DNA of 64,000 nt from Priestia abyssalis (GCF_002019595.1 NZ_KV917369.1:4942326-5006325), one strand, 5' to 3'. Positions 43,667-52,406 are shown, counted from the stretch's first letter. The notes: generated by a model from the sequence alone, not told the origin. A program made the numbers and translations.

Positions 43667-44269
43667 ATGGCTCGTTATACTGGTCCAAGTTGGAAATTAT
43701 CTCGTCGTCTTGGCATTTCATTAAGTGGTACAGGTAAGGAATTAGAAAAACGCCCTTACGCTCCAGGTCCACACGGTCCTGGTCAACGCAAAAAATTATC
43801 TGAGTACGGTTTACAATTACAAGAGAAGCAAAAATTACGCCATATGTATGGTGTGAATGAGCGTCAATTCCGTACAATTTTTGCTGCTGCTGGTAAAATG
43901 TCTGGTAAGCACGGTGAAAACTTCATGATTCTTTTAGAAGCTCGCCTTGATAACTTAGTATACCGTATGGGTCTTGCTCGCACTCGTCGTGGAGCTCGCC
44001 AATTAGTAAACCACGGTCATATTCTAGTTGATGGTAAACGCGTAGATATCGCATCTTACCGCGTAAAACCAGGTCAAGTGATTTCTGTTCGCGAAAAATC
44101 TCGCAACATCACTTCTATCAAAGAGGCAATTGAAGTAAACAACTTCGTACCTGACTATTTAACATTTGATGCTGAGAAATTAGAAGCTACATTCACTCGT
44201 TTACCTGAACGTTCTGAATTAGCTGCTGAGATCAACGAAGCATTAATCGTAGAGTTCTACTCTCGTTAA
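43667..44269 (+). CDS. rpsD: 30S ribosomal protein S4
   Basis: S4 is a primary 16S rRNA-binding protein needed for 30S assembly and decoding accuracy. The 200-aa protein begins ARYTGPSWKLSRRLGISLSG and has the S4 RNA-binding domain (about residues 90-155, with RLDNLVYRMGLARTRRGARQLVNHGHILVDGKRV split here). Codon use is that of a highly expressed gene. It is a single-gene unit far from the main ribosomal operons, as in B. subtilis. Confidence 0.99.
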   Translation: MARYTGPSWKLSRRLGISLSGTGKELEKRPYAPGPHGPGQRKKLSEYGLQLQEKQKLRHMYGVNERQFRTIFAAAGKMSGKHGENFMILLEARLDNLVYRMGLARTRRGARQLVNHGHILVDGKRVDIASYRVKPGQVISVREKSRNITSIKEAIEVNNFVPDYLTFDAEKLEATFTRLPERSELAAEINEALIVEFYSR

Positions 44270-44270
44270 T

Positions 44271-44310
44271 AAAAAAGAATCCCTGCTCTTTGGAGCAGGG
44301 ATTCTTTTTT
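44271..44310 (+). terminator. Terminator after rpsD
   Basis: A perfect 18-bp stem (44271-44288 with 44293-44310, core GAATCCCTGCTC), 4-nt loop and T6 end start 1 bp after the rpsD stop codon. Confidence 0.95.
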
Positions 44311-44389
44311 ATTACGGACGAAGTTTTTCTGTAAGCTAGAATGTTTTTCATATGACGGAAACAGTTGATAACAAAGAACTAAAATATAG

Positions 44390-44489
44390 AAAAGGACCTT
44401 TCCACCCAAATTCGTGATAAAACAAATTAATATGAAAGGTCCTTTTTAAGAACATGCTTTCGCGGCCTACGCCGTGAAAGCATGTTCTT
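44390..44489. repeat. Two adjacent hairpins downstream of tyrS
   Basis: AAAAGGACCTTT pairs with AAAGGTCCTTTT (44390-44401 with 44435-44446). Then a 19-bp arm starting AAGAACATGCTTTC pairs with its near complement (44448-44466 with 44471-44489), reaching the tyrS stop codon. The pair probably ends tyrS transcripts. The first arm recalls the CTGAAAGGACC hairpin family. Confidence 0.6.
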
Positions 44490-45754
44490 TAGTATTTGAT
44501 TAAATAGTATTTTTTCTTGCCGCGTCGAATAACTGTGAATTGCCCTTCAATGCGGTCTTCTGCTCCAAGGATTTTATCTAATTCTTGAACGCGTTCCCCA
44601 TTGATATAAATCGCTCCACTTGAAATATCCTCACGGGCCTGGCGCTTTGATGGCGAAATTTTGCTGTTTACAAGAAGATCAATTAATCCAATTTCTTCTC
44701 CTGTATGCTCGTAGGAAGGAACATCTTTAAATCCTTGCTTGATTTCTTCTGCTGTCAATTCAGCAATACTTCCGCTGAAAAGCGCTTCAGAAATTTTGAT
44801 TGCTTGATTTAAAGAGTCTTCTCCATGCACAAGCTTTGTCATTTCAGCAGCCAATGCCTTTTGCGCCGCGCGTTTCTCTGGTGCTTCCGTTGTTTGATTC
44901 TCCAATTCGATGATTTCTTCATGAGACAAGAAAGTAAAGTATTTTAAGTATTTCACCACATCACGGTCATCCGTATTAATCCAGAACTGATAAAACTCGT
45001 ATGGTGATGTTTTTTCCGGATCAAGCCAGATCGCGCCGCCTTCCGTTTTACCGAATTTCGTTCCATCAGCTTTTGTAACAAGCGGTACAGTTAATCCAAA
45101 TGCTTTCGCATCTTCTTCTGTTTTACGTATTAATTCCATTCCGGCTGTAATATTCCCCCATTGGTCACTTCCACCTATTTGAAGCTTACAGCCATAATTT
45201 TGATATAATTTCAAGAAGTCGTACGATTGTAAAATCATGTAGCTAAATTCAGTAAAAGAAATGCCGGTTTCAATACGAGACTGGACAGAGTCTTTTGCCA
45301 GCATATAGTTAATGCCAAAGTTCTTTCCAATATCACGTAAAAATGTAATGACATCCAATGAACCGATCCAGTCATAATTGTTTGCAATTGTTGCAGGGTT
45401 TCCTTCACGATCAAAATCCAAGAAACGAGAAAGCTGATCTTTAATGCGCTGGCTAAAGAACGCAACTGTTTCTTTCTCATTTAACGTGCGCTCCGCTTTC
45501 TTCCCGCTCGGATCACCGATTAGTCCTGTCCCCCCGCCAACAAGAGCGATTGGCTGATGGCCTGCTTGTTGAAAGCGGCGCAAAATTAGAACAGGAAGCA
45601 TATGGCCTATATGCAAGCTATCGGCTGTTGGATCAAATCCACAATATAACTTAACGCTTTCCTTCCCTAACAGTTCTCTTAATCCCTCTTCATCTGTTTG
45701 CTGATTGATTAGTCCTCTAAATTGCAAGTCTTTTAAAATATCCATGAGACCCAC
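44489..45754 (-). CDS. tyrS: Tyrosyl-tRNA synthetase
   Basis: TyrS charges tRNA-Tyr. The 421-aa class I synthetase has the HIGH motif in PTADSLHIGHMLPV near residue 47, the KMSKS-equivalent KFGKT in KADGTKFGKTEGG near 232 and a C-terminal S4 RNA-binding domain (about 355-415, with SPSKRQAREDISSGAIYING). A T-box leader precedes it, so it is induced by uncharged tRNA-Tyr. Confidence 0.98.
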   Translation of the reverse strand: MGLMDILKDLQFRGLINQQTDEEGLRELLGKESVKLYCGFDPTADSLHIGHMLPVLILRRFQQAGHQPIALVGGGTGLIGDPSGKKAERTLNEKETVAFFSQRIKDQLSRFLDFDREGNPATIANNYDWIGSLDVITFLRDIGKNFGINYMLAKDSVQSRIETGISFTEFSYMILQSYDFLKLYQNYGCKLQIGGSDQWGNITAGMELIRKTEEDAKAFGLTVPLVTKADGTKFGKTEGGAIWLDPEKTSPYEFYQFWINTDDRDVVKYLKYFTFLSHEEIIELENQTTEAPEKRAAQKALAAEMTKLVHGEDSLNQAIKISEALFSGSIAELTAEEIKQGFKDVPSYEHTGEEIGLIDLLVNSKISPSKRQAREDISSGAIYINGERVQELDKILGAEDRIEGQFTVIRRGKKKYYLIKY

Positions 45755-45771
45755 TCCTTTTTCAGTAAAAT

Positions 45772-46035
45772 AAAAAAATCGCCCCTAAAACAAGGGACGA
45801 TGAGTATCGCGGTACCACCCTAGTTGGAGTTTCATTAGAAACTCCCGCTCAAAAAGACATAACGGTCAAACCGTCTTTTGCTACTGAGTCAGCTGTGCCA
45901 ATCGTTCACAAAAGATGCTCTCGGATGTAATTCATCAATTATTTATGTACTGGTTTACACCATCCACCAGCTCTCTAAAAACAGGGAAATAACGACTACT
46001 TGTTCCGATCAACGCTCTTATATTATTTACTATTC
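45772..46035 (-). promoter_or_regulatory. Tyrosyl T-box riboswitch leader of tyrS
   Basis: On the minus strand the leader holds the conserved AGGGTGGTACCGCG T-box (45821-45808), followed by a terminator (CGTCCCTTG...AGGGGCG then T7, ending at 45772). The T-box base that pairs with the tRNA discriminator (UGGU) fits A73 of tRNA-Tyr. Stem I has GAATTACATCC with UAC, a Tyr codon, as the likely specifier, and the AGAGAGCTGGTGG stretch. The 5' limit is estimated from the start of stem I. Confidence 0.92.
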
Positions 46036-46165
46036 ATTATGGCCTATGAAAAATAATCCATACAGTGTATATTATGAAACATTTTTTATTCAAATTCAAG
46101 TATTAGTATGGAGACCTCATCCATAACTCAATAGGTAATTCTTTATAAAAACTCTTTATCCCACA

Positions 46166-46269
46166 AAGAAATCACCGATCCTCCCAAATTAGCGGTTTTC
46201 CACTCATTTTGAGAAACGGTGATTTCTTAAATTTAATTCCAGCTGGCCATATCCGCTCGAATTAAATTT
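46166..46269 (-). terminator. Tandem hairpins after acsA
   Basis: The first hairpin, at the acsA stop codon, has arms AAATTTAATTC and GAATTAAATTT (46229-46269). The second has perfect arms AAGAAATCACCG and CGGTGATTTCTT (46166-46177 with 46217-46228) around a 39-nt loop. Together they probably end acsA transcripts before the tyrS leader. Confidence 0.65.
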
Positions 46270-47985
46270 TTAGTCTTCCATTGTTGACAGATCGCCTGTC
46301 GGCAAGTTAAGCTCCCACGCTTTTAATACACGGCGCATAATTTTTCCACTTCGCGTTTTTGGCAACTTATCGCGGAATTCAATTTCTCTTGGTGCTGCAT
46401 GTGCCGCTAAACCTTTTTTTACAAACTGACGAATTTCTTCAATTAACTCATCAGACGGAGAATAACCATCACGAAGCGCAACGAACGCTTTAATGATTTC
46501 ACCGCGGACAGGATCCGGCTTGCCAATAACACCCGCTTCTGCTACGGCTGGATGCTCAACAAGCTTGCTTTCTACTTCAAATGGTCCTACACGCTCACCA
46601 GCCGTCATAATCACATCATCAATGCGGCCCTGGAACCAGAAATAGCCTTCTTCATCCATATAGGCCGAATCCCCTGACACATACCAGTCACCAGGCAAGA
46701 AATAAGATTGATATTTCTCTTCATTGTTCCAGATTGTACGCATCATGGACGGCCATCCTTTTTTAATCGCAAGGTTGCCCATACGGTAAGGAGGCAGCTC
46801 ATTGCCCTGATCATCTACAATGGCAGCTTGTACACCCGGAATCGGTTTCCCCATGGAACCAGGCTTAATTTCCATACAAGGGTAATTACAAATTAATTGC
46901 CCGCCGGTTTCCGTCATCCACCATGTATCATGAATACGCTTGTTGAAGACTTTCATACCCCAGCGTACCACTTCAGGGTTCAATGGCTCACCTACGCTCA
47001 ACACGTGACGAAGAGCACTTAAATCATATTTTTTCACCACTTCATCACCCGCACCCATTAACATGCGGAATGCTGTCGGTGCACTGTACCATACGCTTAC
47101 TCCATAGTCTTCCAAAGCTTGATACCAAGCTTCAGGGCTGAAGCGTCCACCGACAATCACATTCGATGCACCAACTAACCAAGGGCCAAAGATACCATAA
47201 GCCGTACCTGTTACCCAACCTGGATCTGCTGTACACCAGTAAATATCGTCATCTTTTAAATCAAGAACCCATTTAGCCGTTTGATAATGCTGAATCATGG
47301 CATTATGAACATGGAGAACTCCTTTTGGTTTTCCCGTTGAGCCAGATGTATAGTGGAGAATGAGCCCATCTTCACGATCAACCCATTCAATTTGTAAATC
47401 TTTTCCCGCTTCATATAAGCGCTTTTTAAAATCAAGGTATAATCCTTCTTCTACAATATTATCACCGACTAATAAAATGTGCTGCAAAGCCGGCAATTCA
47501 TCTACAGGAACGCGTTGAAGCAATTCCGGCGTCGTGACAAGCACTTTAGCCGCACTATCTTCAAGACGGTCTTTTACCGCGCCTTCCATAAAGGCCTCAA
47601 ATAGAGGACCGACGATGGCACCTAATTTAATCGCACCCAATACCGTAAAATACAACTCCGGTGAACGAGGCATAAAGATAAATACCCGATCTCCTTTTTC
47701 TACATCTGCTTGTTTTAAAACATTGGCTGCTTTGTTGGAAAGCTCTTTCATTTCCCTATACGTGTACTTTTCATCCCGGTTGGCATCTCGATAATAGAGT
47801 GCTACTTTATTCTTCCGGTAGGACTCCGCATGCCGGTCAATGGCCTCATAAGCTAAATTAACCTTTCCAGTTTCAGACCATGAAAACTGGCTTTCAACTT
47901 CTTCCCAATTAAATGATTGATATGTCTTTGTGTAATCCTCTAAGTTGTATTCCCCTTTTGTTACAGCAAGCGCTTCCAGTTTCAT
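46270..47985 (-). CDS. acsA: Acetyl-CoA synthetase
   Basis: AcsA activates acetate to acetyl-CoA via acetyl-AMP. The 571-aa ANL-family protein has the P-loop LHYTSGSTGKPKGVLHVH near 212, the WMTETGG motif near 355, FQGRIDDVIMTAGERVGP near 455 and PKTRSGKIMRR near 550. The Lys in the last motif is the known site acetylated by AcuA in B. subtilis. It is divergent from acuABC, which carries its control enzymes. A cre-like site overlaps codons 3-7. Confidence 0.97.
   Translation of the reverse strand: MKLEALAVTKGEYNLEDYTKTYQSFNWEEVESQFSWSETGKVNLAYEAIDRHAESYRKNKVALYYRDANRDEKYTYREMKELSNKAANVLKQADVEKGDRVFIFMPRSPELYFTVLGAIKLGAIVGPLFEAFMEGAVKDRLEDSAAKVLVTTPELLQRVPVDELPALQHILLVGDNIVEEGLYLDFKKRLYEAGKDLQIEWVDREDGLILHYTSGSTGKPKGVLHVHNAMIQHYQTAKWVLDLKDDDIYWCTADPGWVTGTAYGIFGPWLVGASNVIVGGRFSPEAWYQALEDYGVSVWYSAPTAFRMLMGAGDEVVKKYDLSALRHVLSVGEPLNPEVVRWGMKVFNKRIHDTWWMTETGGQLICNYPCMEIKPGSMGKPIPGVQAAIVDDQGNELPPYRMGNLAIKKGWPSMMRTIWNNEEKYQSYFLPGDWYVSGDSAYMDEEGYFWFQGRIDDVIMTAGERVGPFEVESKLVEHPAVAEAGVIGKPDPVRGEIIKAFVALRDGYSPSDELIEEIRQFVKKGLAAHAAPREIEFRDKLPKTRSGKIMRRVLKAWELNLPTGDLSTMED
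47965..47978 (-). promoter_or_regulatory. cre-like site inside the start of acsA
   Basis: TGGAAGCGCTTGCT (minus strand, codons 3-7) fits the fixed positions of TGNAANCGNNNNCN. Its centre is about +48 from the predicted start point. In B. subtilis acsA is repressed by CcpA through a site at a similar downstream position. That this protein-coding stretch is a working operator is inferred. Confidence 0.6.
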
Positions 47986-48026
47986 CCCAAACTCCCCCTT
48001 GCTTATGTATATTTTTTACAAAATAT

Positions 48027-48055
48027 ATTATAATATAAAATGTATTTTTTCACAA
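48027..48055 (-). promoter_or_regulatory. acsA promoter
   Basis: On the minus strand TTGTGA (48055-48050), a 17-bp spacer and TATAAT (48032-48027) form a sigma-A promoter. The start point would be near 48019, 34 bp upstream of the acsA ATG. Confidence 0.7.
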
Positions 48056-48154
48056 TTTTAAAAATATTCTTTTAAAACACTTTTCTATTAATTTACCTTT
48101 AGATAAAATTATTCTCTTCTTCACACAAATTTCCTTTATGGGATATTATTTTTT

Positions 48155-48190
48155 TGAAAACAATTTATTTTCCGTCATTTTATGTATAAT
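48155..48190 (+). promoter_or_regulatory. acuABC promoter region with degenerate cre-like site
   Basis: TATAAT (48185-48190) is a good -10 box with no clear -35. TGAAAACAATTTAT (48155-48168) sits near -35 and resembles a cre site with the central CG lost. In B. subtilis acuABC is CcpA-repressed from a site close to the promoter. The -10 call is fair; the cre call is weak. Confidence 0.4.
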
Positions 48191-48232
48191 ACAAATTGAG
48201 ATGATGTTTGACTAACCGGGATGGTGAATGAA

Positions 48233-48865
48233 TTGAATCACATAAAAACTTATCATGCAAAAGAGATGAAAACCTCCATAGGGACCATTATCATTGAAGG
48301 ACCCGTCTCTTCAAATAGAATAGAAGAATTAGAATTTCATGAACAACTTGTGGCATTTCGTCCTCCCCCTCAGCAAAAAAAAGCTTTAATGGAAATAGCC
48401 GCTTTGCCGGAAGGACGTATTATTATCGCCCGTCATGATGACATGATTATAGGTTATACGACCTACCTCCATCCTGACCCTCTAGAACGATGGTCAGAAG
48501 GAAATATGGATAACTTAATCGAATTAGGTGCCATAGAAGTAGCCCCTCCTTTCCGGAGTTTTTCCATAGGAAAAAACTTATTGGAAGTGTCCATGATGGA
48601 TGATGCCATGGAAGACTACATTATCATTACGACTGAATATTATTGGCACTGGGATTTAAAAGGAACGGGATTGAATGTTTGGGAATACCGCAAAATCATG
48701 GAGAAAATGATGCATGCAGGCGGGCTTATATGGTTTGCTACTGATGACCCCGAAATATGTTCGCACCCTGCTAATTGTTTAATGGTGCGAATTGGGAAAA
48801 GGGTAGACACAGATTCCATTCAGCAGTTTGATCAGCTTCGTTTTCAAAATCGCTTTATGTATTGA
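48233..48865 (+). CDS. acuA: AcuA, GNAT protein acetyltransferase acting on AcsA
   Basis: AcuA acetylates the catalytic lysine of AcsA and so turns it off. The 210-aa GNAT protein has LPEGRIIIARHDDMIIGYTTYLH (split around residues 60-82), ERWSEGNMDNLIELGAIEVAPPFR near 90-112 and TTEYYWHWDLKGTGLNVWEYRK near 130-150. The TTG at 48233 after GGTGA gives the same 210-aa length as the B. subtilis protein; the ATG at 48221 directly abuts GGG and has no RBS room. It is the first gene of acuABC, but a repeat separates it from acuB. Confidence 0.93.
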   Translation: MNHIKTYHAKEMKTSIGTIIIEGPVSSNRIEELEFHEQLVAFRPPPQQKKALMEIAALPEGRIIIARHDDMIIGYTTYLHPDPLERWSEGNMDNLIELGAIEVAPPFRSFSIGKNLLEVSMMDDAMEDYIIITTEYYWHWDLKGTGLNVWEYRKIMEKMMHAGGLIWFATDDPEICSHPANCLMVRIGKRVDTDSIQQFDQLRFQNRFMY

Positions 48866-48872
48866 TAGTGTG

Positions 48873-49018
48873 TGTTCAAAAAGGAGGACAAAAAGGACCG
48901 AGAAGTTCAAGGAAGCGCCGTCTCGAGCAACGGAGCGTATGCTGTTAATACGTGAGTAGCGGAGAGACAAGCTGACGCCGAAATTCGACGGTCATTTTTC
49001 CCGGACTTTTTGAACAAC
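48873..49018. repeat. MITE-like repeat, 146-bp copy inside acuABC
   Basis: It runs from TGTTCAAAAA to TTTTTGAACAAC, with inverted ends. The interior matches the long copy at 1741-2059: ACCGAGAAGTTCAAGGAAGC, ATGCTGTTAATACGTGAGTA and GACGGTCATTTTTCC. It starts 7 bp after the acuA stop and ends 57 bp before acuB. The acu genes are contiguous in B. subtilis, so this is an insertion between operon members. Confidence 0.85.
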
Positions 49019-49075
49019 CTCTAATTGATTCGGCCTCGTTATATTATCATTTTACGAATAAGGGAGTCGTTTAAG

Positions 49076-49720
49076 ATGATTGTGGAAGAAATGATGACAA
49101 CAGACGTTATCACATTAAATCAAAATGACCCCATTGCTAAAGCAATGGAAGTGTTGCACCGCTTCAATATTCGTCATATTCCAATTGTTAATGACGAATT
49201 ACAACTTGTAGGTATCATCTCTGACAGAGACGTTCGCGATGCAAGCCCGTCTATTTTTCACCGCAATTCCCACTTGGAGGACCTGGAAAAGCCGCTGAAA
49301 CAAATTATGAAATCCAATGTAATCACTGCCCATCCACTTGATTTCGTTGAAGAAATAGCTGCGATTTTTTATGAACACCGTATTGGCTGCCTTCCGATTA
49401 CACAAGGTAGTAACATTGTTGGAATCGTTACTGAAAAGGATATCCTCCATACGCTAATTCAGCTGACAGGCGTGCATCAGCCAGGTTCCCAAATTGAAGT
49501 TAAAGTAGAAAATAAAGCTGGCGTTTTAAGCGAAGTGACATCTGTTTTCCAAAAGTCAAAAGTCAATATTTTAAGCGTACTCGTCTATCCTGATAAAGAT
49601 GAAGAGCATAAGATTATCGTTTTTCGTATTCAAACCTTAAACCCGACAACCATTATTACTAAATTACAACAACACGGCTATACAGTCCTTTGGCCAAATC
49701 TTCCGGGGATTACCACATGA
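49076..49720 (+). CDS. acuB: AcuB, CBS and ACT domain protein
   Basis: The 214-aa protein has two CBS domains (about residues 7-60 and 75-128; MTTDVITLNQNDPIAKAMEV and HPLDFVEEIAAIFYEHRIGC) and a C-terminal ACT-like domain (about 138-210; GSQIEVKVENKAGVLSEVTSV). It matches AcuB; its exact role in acetoin/acetate use is unclear, but CBS pairs often bind adenine nucleotides. The frame opens 17 codons earlier in repeat-flanking DNA; the ATG at 49076 after AAGGGAG gives the family start MIVEEMM. It overlaps acuC by 4 bp. Confidence 0.92.
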   Translation: MIVEEMMTTDVITLNQNDPIAKAMEVLHRFNIRHIPIVNDELQLVGIISDRDVRDASPSIFHRNSHLEDLEKPLKQIMKSNVITAHPLDFVEEIAAIFYEHRIGCLPITQGSNIVGIVTEKDILHTLIQLTGVHQPGSQIEVKVENKAGVLSEVTSVFQKSKVNILSVLVYPDKDEEHKIIVFRIQTLNPTTIITKLQQHGYTVLWPNLPGITT

Positions 49721-50886
49721 CAAAAGAAGCCGTTTTCATTTACTCGGATTCATTTCTAAACTATAAATTTAGTAATAATCATCCTTTCAATCAATTACGG
49801 GTTAAATTGACATACGAACTACTGCGTGAAGCACACGCACTATCCGATCAATCCATTGCGCCTCCTCGTATGGCGCTGCAAGAAGAACTCGAACTCGTTC
49901 ATGATCCAAACTATATTCAAGCGGTAAAGTTAGCAAGCGAAGGGAAACTTCCACTCGATACTGCCAATGACTACGGACTGGGTACCGAGGATACTCCCAT
50001 CTTTCCCAATATGCATGAAGCAAGCAGTTGCCTCGTCGGAGGAACCTTGACAGCGGTCGATTATGTTATGAACGGAAAAGCCCGGCATGCCTTGAGTTTA
50101 GGAGGAGGGCTGCATCATGGATTTCGGGGAAAAGCTTCAGGTTTTTGCATATACAATGACAGCTCGGTCGCCATTAAATATATTCAAAAGAAATATGGAG
50201 CGAGAGTACTGTATGTAGATACAGACGCCCATCATGGGGATGGGGTACAGTGGACATTTTACGACGATGACCAAGTTTGTACTTTCTCTATTCACGAAAC
50301 CGGTCGTTATTTATTCCCTGGAACAGGTAACATCAATGAAAGAGGACATGGCAAAGGATATGGTTACTCCTTTAATGTTCCTTTAGATGCCTTTACAGAA
50401 GATGAATCATGGATTGATGCTTATACCACTTCCTTAAGAGCGGTCACTGAGTTTTTCCGACCAGATGTTATCTTAACTCAAAATGGAGCCGATTCTCATT
50501 ACTATGATCCACTCACTCACCTTTATGCAACGACAAAAATTTACCGTCATATTCCTAAAATTGCTCACGAGTTGGCTCATCAATACTGTAACGGACGTTG
50601 GATCGCTGTAGGGGGAGGAGGGTACGACATATGGAGAGTTGTACCAAGAGCATGGGCTTTTATATGGTTGGAAATGACGGGCCAGCAAGACATACAGGGA
50701 CCGCTTCCTTCCACCTGGCTTGAAAAATGGAAAACATTATCTCCTGTTCCCCTCAGTACTCATTGGGACGATGGTGATAATTTATATGAGCCAATTCCCC
50801 GTAAACCTGAAATTACAGAAAAAAATGCACAAACCGTTCAAAAACTATTGTATCCATTAAGTCAGCAGATTAAAAAAAGGTTGTAG
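49717..50886 (+). CDS. acuC: AcuC, class I histone-deacetylase-like protein deacetylase
   Basis: AcuC removes the acetyl group from AcsA and reactivates it. The 389-aa Zn-dependent deacetylase has LSLGGGLHHGFRGKASGFCIYND near 130-150, DTDAHHGDGVQWTFYDD near 170-185 and QNGADSHYYDPL near 258, carrying the metal ligands and His-His catalytic pair. The ATG at 49717 overlaps the acuB stop (ATGA) and gives the usual start. The frame is open nine codons upstream inside acuB. Confidence 0.95.
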   Translation: MTKEAVFIYSDSFLNYKFSNNHPFNQLRVKLTYELLREAHALSDQSIAPPRMALQEELELVHDPNYIQAVKLASEGKLPLDTANDYGLGTEDTPIFPNMHEASSCLVGGTLTAVDYVMNGKARHALSLGGGLHHGFRGKASGFCIYNDSSVAIKYIQKKYGARVLYVDTDAHHGDGVQWTFYDDDQVCTFSIHETGRYLFPGTGNINERGHGKGYGYSFNVPLDAFTEDESWIDAYTTSLRAVTEFFRPDVILTQNGADSHYYDPLTHLYATTKIYRHIPKIAHELAHQYCNGRWIAVGGGGYDIWRVVPRAWAFIWLEMTGQQDIQGPLPSTWLEKWKTLSPVPLSTHWDDGDNLYEPIPRKPEITEKNAQTVQKLLYPLSQQIKKRL

Positions 50887-51066
50887 GCTAAAGTGGATTG
50901 GAAAGACATGAGACCATGTATTCTAAATCCACTCTTTATTTTAGACCAGTTCAATTTGTTCTTTATCCCGTTTACGGCTTTCTGTTCTTCTAACCCAAAT
51001 AAGTCCACAAAGGTTCTCGCTAAGCGGCTGGCAAGAACCCGCAAGGGAGTTTACCAGCCGTTTAGG

Positions 51067-51119
51067 CATCAATATAAATGGACATGGGCGTTCTTTGCCC
51101 ATGTCCATTTATATTGATG
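51067..51119. terminator. 23-bp perfect hairpin between acuC and ccpA
   Basis: A perfect 23-bp stem (51067-51089 with 51097-51119) has a 7-nt loop. The arm holds ATGGACATGGGC, as in the hairpin at 41204. It lies 6 bp from the ccpA stop codon and also faces convergent acuC, so it may serve both. The rest of the 238-bp gap holds a weak hairpin (CGGCTGG/CCAGCCG near 51028-51060). Confidence 0.8.
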
Positions 51120-51124
51120 TCGAT

Positions 51125-52123
51125 TTATTTGGTTGAGTTTCTAAATTCAATTCGATGCGGCAGCTGAACAATATGGCTATCCACTTCTTCTTTATTCATA
51201 TACTTAGTTAATAAACGCATAGCCACTGCTCCAATATCATACATCGGCTGAACGACGGTGGATAATTGCGGGCGGACCATTGTCGCCAATTTTGTATTAT
51301 CAAAACCGATAATTTCGATATCATTCGGGACATGATATCCTTTATCTTGAGCGCCATGAATTACACCAAGCGCCATTTCATCTGTTCCAACAAACACCGC
51401 AGTCGGTTTCTCGCTTTCCTCAAGAAGCTTGTCAATCGCTTCAATTCCTGAATCATATGTGTAATCTCCGATCACTACATACTCTTCATTATACTCAATA
51501 TCCGCCTCAGCCAACGCTTTTCGATATCCATGCATATGTTTTTCCTGATTGATAGGCTCTTCCATCGGTCCTGTTACAAAACCGATATTACGATGTCCCT
51601 TTTCAATTAAATGCTGCACTGCATCATACGCTGCTTGTCCATAGTCAATATTGACAGAGGGAATCTGTCCTGAAGATTCGATGGATGCCGCTAATACAAT
51701 AGGAACAGGGGATTTTTTCAATTCCTCTACATGCTCTTCAGTTACGTTCCCGCTCATGAACACGATACCATCCACTTGTTTTCCAAGCATCGTATTTAAT
51801 AAGTGAAGTTCTTTATCTTTATTTTGATCGGAGTTACTTAAAATAATATTGTATTTATACATCGTCGCAATATCTTCAATTCCGCGAGCAAGTTCTGCGT
51901 GGAAAATACTGGAAATATCTGGTATGATAACTCCTACGGTTGTCGTCTTTTTGCTTGCCAAACCGCGTGCTACTGCATTTGGACGATAACCTAAACGTTC
52001 AATCGTTTCCAATACTTTTTTTCTTGTGGAAGGCTTCACATTCGGATTGCCATTAACCACGCGAGAAACCGTCGCCATCGACACATTTGCTTCTCTTGCC
52101 ACATCATATATTGTTACATTCAC
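51125..52123 (-). CDS. ccpA: Catabolite control protein CcpA
   Basis: CcpA is the LacI-family master regulator of carbon catabolite control; with HPr-Ser-P it binds cre sites. The 332-aa protein has the HTH and hinge helix (NVTIYDVAREANVSMATVSRVVNGNPNV, split here at residues 2-29; then GLASKKTTTVGVIIP) and the periplasmic-binding-type effector domain. The length is close to the 334 aa of B. subtilis. It is downstream of acuABC, as in B. subtilis apart from the missing motPS. Confidence 0.97.
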   Translation of the reverse strand: MNVTIYDVAREANVSMATVSRVVNGNPNVKPSTRKKVLETIERLGYRPNAVARGLASKKTTTVGVIIPDISSIFHAELARGIEDIATMYKYNIILSNSDQNKDKELHLLNTMLGKQVDGIVFMSGNVTEEHVEELKKSPVPIVLAASIESSGQIPSVNIDYGQAAYDAVQHLIEKGHRNIGFVTGPMEEPINQEKHMHGYRKALAEADIEYNEEYVVIGDYTYDSGIEAIDKLLEESEKPTAVFVGTDEMALGVIHGAQDKGYHVPNDIEIIGFDNTKLATMVRPQLSTVVQPMYDIGAVAMRLLTKYMNKEEVDSHIVQLPHRIEFRNSTK

Positions 52124-52283
52124 AAAACAACACTCCTTATATCCAACACATTTTTATATTAGTTTGTCCTTAAATTGCCTATTGTAATTATGTATAAAAT
52201 ATCTGATGTCATGTTATTACTATACGATACTCTCTATACAGACCGCAATTACTTTACAAGCATTTTACATAATTCAAATCTCC

Positions 52284-52406
52284 GAGAAAAGCAGAACGAG
52301 CCCGCTTAGCATCATAGGGAATTAGAGCTTCTGAGAAAGAGCCGCTTTTTGGTTCTGCAGGAAGAAGCGAAATTGCCGTAGGAGCTGGCTCGTGCACCTG
52401 GACACC
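52284..52406. repeat. Dispersed Bacillus-type repeat, copy 2
   Basis: It runs from GAGAAAAGCAGAACGAGCCC to CACCTGGACACC. The middle has TTAGAGCTTCTGAGAAAG, CCGCTTTTTGGTTC and CGTAGGAGCTGGC. Copy 3 at 55711-55860 shares the same run of blocks on the opposite strand. It is part of a 607-bp stretch between ccpA and ytxJ with no gene. A further hairpin lies near 52427-52458 (AGTCCTCTAC/GCAGAAGACT). Confidence 0.7.

Noticed and set aside
45878..46126. 82-codon plus-strand frame upstream of tyrS
   Set aside because: It lies antisense to the T-box leader and has no RBS or domain.
49025..49075. 17-codon extension of AcuB
   Set aside because: It begins in DNA next to the repeat, has no RBS, and known AcuB proteins start MIVE.
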